Positions 48,905-54,215 of a stretch of 54,215 nucleotides of DNA are shown in pieces (the stretch's first letter is position 1; every line of letters begins with the position of its first letter). Location of the stretch: the NCBI GenBank assembly GCA_963643925.1, contig CAVINS010000015.1, forward strand, positions 1-54,215. Direction: 5' to 3'. The translations under genes and the position numbers were made by a program. A model generated the notes under the pieces. It was not told the DNA's origin. It ran no database searches and was given only the letters and a program-made list of their open reading frames with translations. Source of the DNA: Phocaeicola_A sp963643925 (GTDB taxonomy: Bacteria; Bacteroidota; Bacteroidia; Bacteroidales; Bacteroidaceae).

Positions 48905-49861
48905 CTATTCCTCTCCTCCGTGCTGTTTCCGGTAGCTGATGTTACGCGGGTGGTGCAGGATAATCTCGCTGCGCAGCAGGTTGCGGTCTATGTGGGTGTA
49001 GATTTCGGTAGTGGTGATGCATTCGTGGCCCAGCATGCACTGTATGGCGCGCAGGTTGGCGCCTCCCTCCAGCAGATGGGTGGCGAAGGAGTGGCGGAAG
49101 GTGTGCGGGCTGACAGTCTTCTGGATGCCTGCCGCCTCGGCCAATACCTTTATTATATGGAACACCGTGATGCGCGACAGCTGCTGACCGCGTCGGAAGC
49201 TGAGGAACACGTAATCCTCCTGCCCGGGCTTGATGGTGATCTCACTGCGTTGTTCGAAGTACTTGTTCAACTCGTCGATGGCGCGGCGCGAGATGGGCAC
49301 CAGCCGCTGCTTGTCGCCCTTGCCGATGACCCTGATGAACTCCTCGGTCAGGTAGAGGTCCGACAGGCGAAGGTTGCACAGCTCCGACACACGCAACCCG
49401 CAGCTGTAGAGCACCTCCAGCATCGCCTTGTTGCGTTGTCCCTCCGCCTCGGTGAGGTCGATGCACCCGATGATGGCGTCGATCTCCTCCAGCGTCAGCA
49501 CGTCCGGCAGGTGGAACCCTATCTTGGGCGAGTCGATCAGTTCGGTGGGGGCGGTGGCGATGTACTCCTCTATCACCAGGAACTTGTAGAATGACCGTAG
49601 TCCCGAGAGGATGCGCGCCTGCGAGCGTGGATGGATGCCCACGTCGTGCAGGTCGGCCAGGAAGTGCTGTATGTCTTCCGTCCGGGCGTCGACGAGGATA
49701 ATCTTCTCGTCGCGCAGGTAGTCGGCCAGCTTGCGGATGTCGCTCAGGTAAGCGTCAACGGTGTTGTCGGACATCGCCTTTTCCAGCTTTAGGTATTGCC
49801 TGTAGCGCTCAATTACCGCTTCGTTGGCATCCTTGTTCTTCCTTTGTGTGTGTAGTTCCAT
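48905..49861 (-). CDS. xerD: Site-specific tyrosine recombinase XerD
   Basis: The 318-residue recombinase has an N-terminal core-binding SAM-like domain (YRQYLKLEKAMSDNTVDAYLSDI) and a C-terminal catalytic domain with the full tetrad and helpers: Arg in SCGLRVSELCNL, Lys in GKGDKQRLVPI, HTFRHSFATHLL with His and Arg, the second His in MLGHECITTTEIYTH, and the nucleophile Tyr in EIYTHID. It resolves chromosome dimers at dif together with XerC, or alone. The ATG at 49861 is chosen because an N-terminal extension of 10 codons has no homology and covers a promoter region. It diverges from aroQ. Confidence 0.94.
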   Translation of the reverse strand: MELHTQRKNKDANEAVIERYRQYLKLEKAMSDNTVDAYLSDIRKLADYLRDEKIILVDARTEDIQHFLADLHDVGIHPRSQARILSGLRSFYKFLVIEEYIATAPTELIDSPKIGFHLPDVLTLEEIDAIIGCIDLTEAEGQRNKAMLEVLYSCGLRVSELCNLRLSDLYLTEEFIRVIGKGDKQRLVPISRRAIDELNKYFEQRSEITIKPGQEDYVFLSFRRGQQLSRITVFHIIKVLAEAAGIQKTVSPHTFRHSFATHLLEGGANLRAIQCMLGHECITTTEIYTHIDRNLLRSEIILHHPRNISYRKQHGGEE

Positions 49862-49870
49862 ACTTTTTCC

Positions 49871-49901
49871 TACCTTTGTACCCAAATTCACGACAAAGGT
49901 A
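49871..49901. promoter_or_regulatory. Face-to-face -7 boxes between xerD and aroQ
   Basis: TACCTTTG on the + strand (49871-49878) and TACCTTTG on the - strand (49894-49901) form an inverted repeat. Each would fire across the other, the + box toward aroQ and the - box toward xerD. Neither has a good -33 box. Confidence 0.4.
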
Positions 49902-49927
49902 CAAAACTCTTTTCAAAAGGAACGAAT

Positions 49928-50359
49928 ATGATGAAGATACAAGTGATAAACGGCCCTAACATCAACCTGTTGGGCAAGCGGGAACCTTCCATCTACGGGA
50001 ACGTCTCTTTCGAGGACTATCTGCAACGGCTGCGCGCCGCCTTCCCCGACGTGCACATCGACTACTTCCAGTCGAATGTGGAGGGCGAGATGATAAACAA
50101 ACTCCACGAGGTGGGCTTCGACTGCGACGGCATCGTGCTCAACGCCGGCGCCTACACCCACACCAGCATCGCCCTGCAGGACGCCATCCGCGCCATCACC
50201 GCGCCGGTCATCGAGGTGCACATCTCCAATGTGCACAAGCGCGAGGAGTTTCGCCACAAGTCGATGATCTCCTGCGCATGCCTGGGTGTCATCTGTGGTT
50301 TCGGGCTCGACTCGTACCGCATGGCTGTAGATGCGCTGATTCATCAGAACGGGAAATGA
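49928..50359 (+). CDS. aroQ: Type II 3-dehydroquinate dehydratase
   Basis: The 143-residue enzyme shows the type II motifs: IQVINGPNINLLGKREPSIYG with the catalytic Tyr and Arg region, LNAGAYTHTSIALQDAI and EVHISNVHKREEFRHKS with catalytic His. It converts 3-dehydroquinate to 3-dehydroshikimate as a cytosolic dodecamer in the shikimate pathway. The start may be either of two consecutive ATG codons (49928 or 49931). It begins a rightward operon with pyk 28 bases later, so aromatic synthesis is tied to the supply of phosphoenolpyruvate-using enzymes by position. Confidence 0.95.
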   Translation: MMKIQVINGPNINLLGKREPSIYGNVSFEDYLQRLRAAFPDVHIDYFQSNVEGEMINKLHEVGFDCDGIVLNAGAYTHTSIALQDAIRAITAPVIEVHISNVHKREEFRHKSMISCACLGVICGFGLDSYRMAVDALIHQNGK

Positions 50360-50387
50360 TAACTAAACGACAATAAGGTACAGAATT

Positions 50388-51851
50388 ATGTTGCTGAAAC
50401 AGACAAAGATTGTGGCTTCCATCTCCGACCAACGTTGCGATGTGGACTTCATAAAAGCCCTGTTCGACGCCGGCATGAACGTGGTGCGCATGAACACTGC
50501 CCACGCCAACCGCGAGGGTTTCGAGAAACTGATTGCCAATGTGCGCACCGTATCCAACCGCATCGCCATACTGATGGACACCAAAGGTCCCGAGGTGCGT
50601 ACCACCCTGCTGGTGGGCGACCCCATACCCTTCAAGATAGGCGACCGCGTGAAGGTGGTGGGCAACCCCGACGGCAAGACCACGTGCGACTGCATCTGCG
50701 TGTCCTACCCCCGCTTCGTGGACGACCTGAAAGTGGGCGGCGAGATACTCATCGACGATGGCGACCTCGGCCTGAAGGTGGTGGAGAAGAAGGAAGACGT
50801 GCTCTACTGCGTGGTGCAGAACGAGGCCACGCTGGGCAACCGCAAGAGCGTGAACGTGCCGGGAGTGCGCATCAATCTCCCCTCGCTCACCGAGAAGGAC
50901 CGCAACAACATCCTCTATGCCATCGAGAAAGACATCGACTTCATAGCCCACTCCTTTGTCCGCAACCGGCAGGATGTGCTCGACATACGCCAGATACTCG
51001 ATGCCCACAACAGCTCCATCAAAATCATCGCCAAGATAGAGAACCAGGAGGGTGTGGACAACATCGACGAGATTCTGGAAGTGGCCGACGGCATCATGGT
51101 GGCCCGTGGCGACCTGGGCATCGAGGTGCCGCAGGAACGCATCCCCGGCATACAGCGCGTCCTCATCCGCAAGTGCGTGCAGGCCCGCAAGCCGGTCATC
51201 GTGGCCACCCAGATGTTGCACACGATGATTCAGAATCCACGCCCCACACGCGCCGAGGTGACGGACATCGCCAACGCCATCTACTACCGCACCGACGCGC
51301 TGATGCTCAGCGGCGAGACCGCCTACGGCAAATATCCCGTGGAGGCCGTGCGCACCATGACCAAGGTGGCTGCCCAGGCGGAGAAGGACAAGTTGGTGGA
51401 GAACGACATCCGCATCCCGTTGGACGAGAACTGCAACGTGACCGACTTCCTGGCCAAGCAGGCTGTGAAGGCCACGCTGAAGATGAACATACGCGCCATC
51501 ATCACCGACAGCTACAGCGGCCGCACCGCACGCAGCCTGGCGGCCTTCCGTGGACGCTACCCCGTGCTGGCCATCTGCTACAACGAGAAGACCATGCGCC
51601 ACCTGGCGCTCTCCTACGGTGTGGAGGCCATCTACATGCCTGAGCTGGGCAACGGCCAGGAGTACTACTTCGCCGCACTGCGCAAGCTATTGCAGGACGG
51701 CACCATCAAGCAGGACGAGATGGTGGCTTACCTGAGTGGCGGCAAGTCGGGTACGCACACCTCCTTCCTGGAGATAAACCTCGTGTCCGATGTGTTGAAA
51801 TATGCCGAGTCGGGCGAATATATCCTGCCCAACCGGAACAGATACCTCTAA
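50388..51851 (+). CDS. pyk: Pyruvate kinase
   Basis: The 487-residue glycolytic enzyme has MNVVRMNTAHANREGFEKLI (in place of the more usual NFSHG), the active-site region KIENQEGVDNIDEIL with the Glu/Lys and VARGDLGIEVP, and MLSGETAYGKYPVEAVRTM. A C-terminal regulatory domain ends near YILPNRNRYL. It makes ATP and pyruvate from phosphoenolpyruvate and ADP. The NTAH variant is common in Bacteroidales pyruvate kinases to my knowledge. The stop and the next start are 4 bases apart, showing tight coupling with the O-methyltransferase. Confidence 0.96.
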   Translation: MLLKQTKIVASISDQRCDVDFIKALFDAGMNVVRMNTAHANREGFEKLIANVRTVSNRIAILMDTKGPEVRTTLLVGDPIPFKIGDRVKVVGNPDGKTTCDCICVSYPRFVDDLKVGGEILIDDGDLGLKVVEKKEDVLYCVVQNEATLGNRKSVNVPGVRINLPSLTEKDRNNILYAIEKDIDFIAHSFVRNRQDVLDIRQILDAHNSSIKIIAKIENQEGVDNIDEILEVADGIMVARGDLGIEVPQERIPGIQRVLIRKCVQARKPVIVATQMLHTMIQNPRPTRAEVTDIANAIYYRTDALMLSGETAYGKYPVEAVRTMTKVAAQAEKDKLVENDIRIPLDENCNVTDFLAKQAVKATLKMNIRAIITDSYSGRTARSLAAFRGRYPVLAICYNEKTMRHLALSYGVEAIYMPELGNGQEYYFAALRKLLQDGTIKQDEMVAYLSGGKSGTHTSFLEINLVSDVLKYAESGEYILPNRNRYL

Positions 51852-51855
51852 GCCT

Positions 51856-52551
51856 ATGCAAGAGACCGAACCGATAGATGAGTACATCCTCAGCCACATC
51901 GACGCTGAGGGTGATTACCTGCGCCGACTCTACCGCGACACGCACGTGAAGCTGCTGCGCCCCCGCATGGCATCGGGCCATCTGCAGGGTCGCATGCTGA
52001 AGATGTTCGTGCAGATGATACGCCCCCGGCAGATACTGGAGATAGGCACATTTACCGGTTACTCAGCCATCTGCATGGCCGAAGGGCTGGAGGAGGGAGG
52101 AGTGGTACACACCTTCGAGATCAACGACGAGCAGGAGGACTTCACCCGCCCGTGGCTCGAGGGCTCAGCCTGCGCCGACAAGATACGTTTCTACATCGGC
52201 GACGCCTTGCAACTGGTGCCGCAGATGGGCCTCACCTTCGACATGGCCTTTGTGGACGGCGACAAGCGCCACTACAACGACTACTACGACCTGGTGTTGC
52301 CGCGCCTGCGCCCCGGTGGTTACCTGTTGGCCGACAACACCCTGTGGGACGGACATGTCGTCGACACCGCCTACGACCGCGACCACCAGACCATCGGAAT
52401 CAAGGCCTTCAACGACCGTGTGGTGGCCGACTGCCGGGTGGAGAAGGTGATACTCCCCCTGCGCGACGGGCTCACCATCATCCGCAAGAAGACCTCGGCG
52501 GAGCTGCTGAGCGAAGGACTGCCCGGTTGGACCGACGGCGATGATAAATAA
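51856..52551 (+). CDS. Class I O-methyltransferase (caffeoyl-CoA type)
   Basis: The 231-residue protein has ILEIGTFTGYSAICMAEGL (SAM binding), VHTFEINDEQEDF, the metal-binding Asp region FDMAFVDGDKRHYNDYYDLVLPRLRPGGYLLADNTLWDG and a C-terminal substrate cap. This is the methyltransf_3 family, related to catechol and caffeoyl-CoA O-methyltransferases and to TrmR, which methylates tRNA hydroxyuridine. TrmR-type tRNA activity would link it to the U32 protein at 17203, but the substrate cannot be read from the sequence. The ATG at 51856 begins 4 bases after the pyk stop, excluding the longer upstream frame. Confidence 0.9.
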   Translation: MQETEPIDEYILSHIDAEGDYLRRLYRDTHVKLLRPRMASGHLQGRMLKMFVQMIRPRQILEIGTFTGYSAICMAEGLEEGGVVHTFEINDEQEDFTRPWLEGSACADKIRFYIGDALQLVPQMGLTFDMAFVDGDKRHYNDYYDLVLPRLRPGGYLLADNTLWDGHVVDTAYDRDHQTIGIKAFNDRVVADCRVEKVILPLRDGLTIIRKKTSAELLSEGLPGWTDGDDK

Positions 52552-52590
52552 GCATTTAAACTATACCTATATATATAAACAAGAACAATT

Positions 52591-52926
52591 ATGGAAACGA
52601 CAAGACAGAACAAAATAGCGCGGCTCATACAGAAGGAGCTGAGTGACATTTTCCTGCTCCAGACCAAAGCCTACAAAGGCGTGTTGGTGTCGGTGAGCGC
52701 CGTACGCATCAGCCCCGACCTCAGTGTGGCCCGCGTCTACCTGAGCGTGTTCCCCTCGGAGCGCAACCAGGAGATTGTGAAGAACATCAACGACAACATG
52801 AAGTCCGTCCGCTATGAACTGGGCACACGCGTGCGCCACCAGCTGCGCATCATCCCCGAACTGAAGTTCTTCGTGGACGACTCGCTGGACTACATCGAAC
52901 ACATCGACCAACTGCTGAAGGAGTGA
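52591..52926 (+). CDS. rbfA: 30S ribosome-binding factor A
   Basis: The 111-residue KH-like protein begins ETTRQNKIARLIQKELSDIFL and contains ISPDLSVARVYLSVFP and the C-terminal RIIPELKFFVDDSLDYIEHI, the RbfA signature. It binds 16S rRNA helix 1 during late 30S assembly and cold adaptation. Its last codons overlap the permease start by 4 bases. It is a full-length, ordinary member of the family. Confidence 0.94.
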   Translation: METTRQNKIARLIQKELSDIFLLQTKAYKGVLVSVSAVRISPDLSVARVYLSVFPSERNQEIVKNINDNMKSVRYELGTRVRHQLRIIPELKFFVDDSLDYIEHIDQLLKE

Positions 52927-54149
52927 ACCTCTCGTTCTACATAGCCCGGCGCTACCTCTTCTCCAAGAAGTCGCACCACGCCATCAACATCATCTCGGGC
53001 ATCTCCGTCTGTGGGGTGGCGTTGGCCACGCTTGCCTTGGTGTGCACCCTCTCTGTGTTCAATGGTTTCCAGGAGTTGGTGGCCACCTTCTTCACCGCCT
53101 TCGACCCGCAGCTGAAGGTGGTGCCCACGACCGGCAAGGTGTTCGATGCCACGGACTCCCGCATAGCCCGGCTACGCGCCCTGCCCGTGGTGGACGTGCT
53201 GACCGAGACGCTGGAGGAGAACGCCATCGTGCAGTACAAGAACCGCCAGGCTATGGTGGTCATCAAGGGTGTGGAGGACAACTTCGAACAGCTGACTGCC
53301 ATCGACAGCATCCTCTACGGCAATGGTGCCTTCAAGCTCCACGACGAGGTGGTCAGCTACGGCATCATGGGTCTGCAACTGGTCTCGGTGTTGGCCTCGG
53401 GCATCGCACCGGTCGACGCCGTGGAGGTGTATGCCCCCAAGCGCGACGAGAAGGTGAACCTGGCCAATCCCGCCAACAGCTTCAAGCACGCCTACCTCTA
53501 CTCGCCCGGTGTGGCCTTTCTGGTGAACCAGCAGAAGTACGACGGCTCCTACGTGCTCACCTCCCTGCGGTTTGCCCGCGACCTGTTCCACTACGACAAC
53601 GAAGTGTCCGCCATCGAACTGAAACTGAAACCGTCGGCTGACGCCAGTGCAGCGAAAAAGGAGATTGCCCGACTGCTGGGCGACGACTTCCGCGTGCTCG
53701 ACCGCTACGAACAGCAGGCGGACGTGTTCCGCATCATGGAGGTGGAGAAGCTCATCTCTTACATCTTCCTCACGTTCATCCTCGTCATCGCCTGCTTCAA
53801 CATCATCGGCTCCCTCTCGATGCTCATCATCGACAAGAAGCAGGACGTGCAGACCCTGCGCAACCTGGGAGCGGACGACAAGCTGATAGCCCGCATCTTC
53901 CTCTTCGAAGGTCGGCTCATCTCCCTCTTCGGTGCAGTGATAGGCATCGTCCTGGGCTTGGCACTCTGCATGGTGCAGCAACGTTTCGGGCTCATCACAC
54001 TCGGCTCGTCGGCCGACAGTTTCCTGGTCAACGCCTATCCCGTCAGCGTTCATTGGCAGGACGTGCTGCTCATCTTCGCCACCGTGGTGTTGGTGGGTTT
54101 CCTGGCCGTGTGGTATCCCGTGCGCTATCTCAGCCGTCGGTTGCTGTGA
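52923..54149 (+). CDS. LolC/LolE-like ABC transporter permease
   Basis: The 408-residue protein starts with GTG at 52923 (NLSFYIARRYLFSKKSHHAINI), in a 4-base overlap with rbfA. One N-terminal membrane helix (about 20-45, SGISVCGVALATLALVCTLSVFN), a large periplasmic MacB-type domain and three C-terminal helices (YIFLTFILVIACFNIIGSLSMLI, FGAVIGIVLGLALCMV and VLLIFATVVLVGFLAVWYPV) give the FtsX/LolE topology. It probably extracts lipoproteins from the inner membrane for the Lol pathway with a LolD ATPase encoded elsewhere; other MacB-like roles are possible. Confidence 0.9.
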   Translation: MNLSFYIARRYLFSKKSHHAINIISGISVCGVALATLALVCTLSVFNGFQELVATFFTAFDPQLKVVPTTGKVFDATDSRIARLRALPVVDVLTETLEENAIVQYKNRQAMVVIKGVEDNFEQLTAIDSILYGNGAFKLHDEVVSYGIMGLQLVSVLASGIAPVDAVEVYAPKRDEKVNLANPANSFKHAYLYSPGVAFLVNQQKYDGSYVLTSLRFARDLFHYDNEVSAIELKLKPSADASAAKKEIARLLGDDFRVLDRYEQQADVFRIMEVEKLISYIFLTFILVIACFNIIGSLSMLIIDKKQDVQTLRNLGADDKLIARIFLFEGRLISLFGAVIGIVLGLALCMVQQRFGLITLGSSADSFLVNAYPVSVHWQDVLLIFATVVLVGFLAVWYPVRYLSRRLL

Positions 54150-54158
54150 GCGGGGCGG

Positions 54159-54215
54159 TTAATAAACTACGATTTTGTTGCCATCCAGGCGGACGCGGAT
54201 GCGGCGCAGACGATT
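54159..54215 (-). CDS. C-terminal end of an unidentified leftward gene
   Basis: Eighteen codons and a TAA (54159-54161) are open to the window edge on the - strand, ending NRLRRIRVRLDGNKIVVY. It converges on the permease gene with 9 bases between them. The fragment is too short for a family call, but the gap would otherwise be an odd remainder of a tightly packed region. Confidence 0.45.
   Translation of the reverse strand, partial: NRLRRIRVRLDGNKIVVY

Noticed and set aside
50289..51602. Antisense open frame opposite pyk (437 codons)
   Set aside because: Pyruvate kinase is complete on the other strand; the antisense product is His/Val-rich with no family pattern.
1..54215. tRNA or rRNA genes, insertion sequences, integrase-flanked islands
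   Set aside because: No cloverleaf with TTCGANTC-type arms, no rRNA core, no transposase; the only recombinase is the housekeeping XerD.

Overview
The window looks like chromosomal DNA of a gut-type Bacteroidales (Bacteroidaceae-like; the genus cannot be fixed from sequence alone). The evidence is a SusC/SusD pair with an ECF sigma/FecR switch, GH95 and GH43 enzymes, Bacteroides-type promoters (TTTG about 20 bases before TAnnTTTG), weak or absent Shine-Dalgarno sites, DUF4369 thioredoxins, DUF3869 and DUF4843 proteins, and a YifB/metG/XerD/RbfA housekeeping background.

Layout. 1-5128: the edge of a glycan-use locus with a GH95 alpha-fucosidase-like enzyme, an SGNH esterase and a GH43_34-like enzyme. 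5129-5605: spacer with a 21-base tandem palindromic array. 5606-16060: a leftward operon (FecR, SusC, SusD, DUF4843, PKD-like lipoprotein, TlpA thioredoxin) with its ECF sigma factor transcribed divergently. 16250-16922: a HepT/MNT toxin-antitoxin pair. 17203-21399: a U32-family tRNA-hydroxylation-like protein and a YfhO membrane protein, separated by a 23-base palindromic array and a structured spacer. 21571-26339: mtnN, luxS, a GH43 lipoprotein and adenine deaminase; MtnN releases adenine that the deaminase could use, and LuxS uses the other MtnN product. 26519-27504: a G10 tract, a promoter, a possible 57-residue Cys-rich peptide and a 7-helix membrane protein without a DNA-binding domain.

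27519-36047: leftward surface-glycan genes. Wzx flippase, a fucosyltransferase-like protein, an F420-hydrogenase-beta-like iron-sulfur protein and a pyruvyl transferase form a tight operon directly behind metG and its terminator. TcdA with one glycosyltransferase, then two more glycosyltransferases, follow as separate units. 36120-42000: metG, a possible 35-residue ORF, a methyltransferase, YifB, and a thioredoxin-fold lipoprotein that has lost both active-site cysteines. 42202-48712: an outer-membrane operon (two YjbH-like barrels, DUF3869, OmpA) and an abundant-type TPR lipoprotein. 48905-54149: xerD, diverging from aroQ-pyk-O-methyltransferase-rbfA-LolE-like permease. A partial leftward gene runs off the right edge.

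No tRNA, rRNA, CRISPR array, insertion sequence or prophage was recognised. The most unusual material is in the spacers: two tandem arrays of short palindromes with 21- and 23-base periods, a CCAGTTAGGAAAAT element repeated beside unrelated genes, competing hairpins, and the G10-linked small-ORF/membrane-protein unit.
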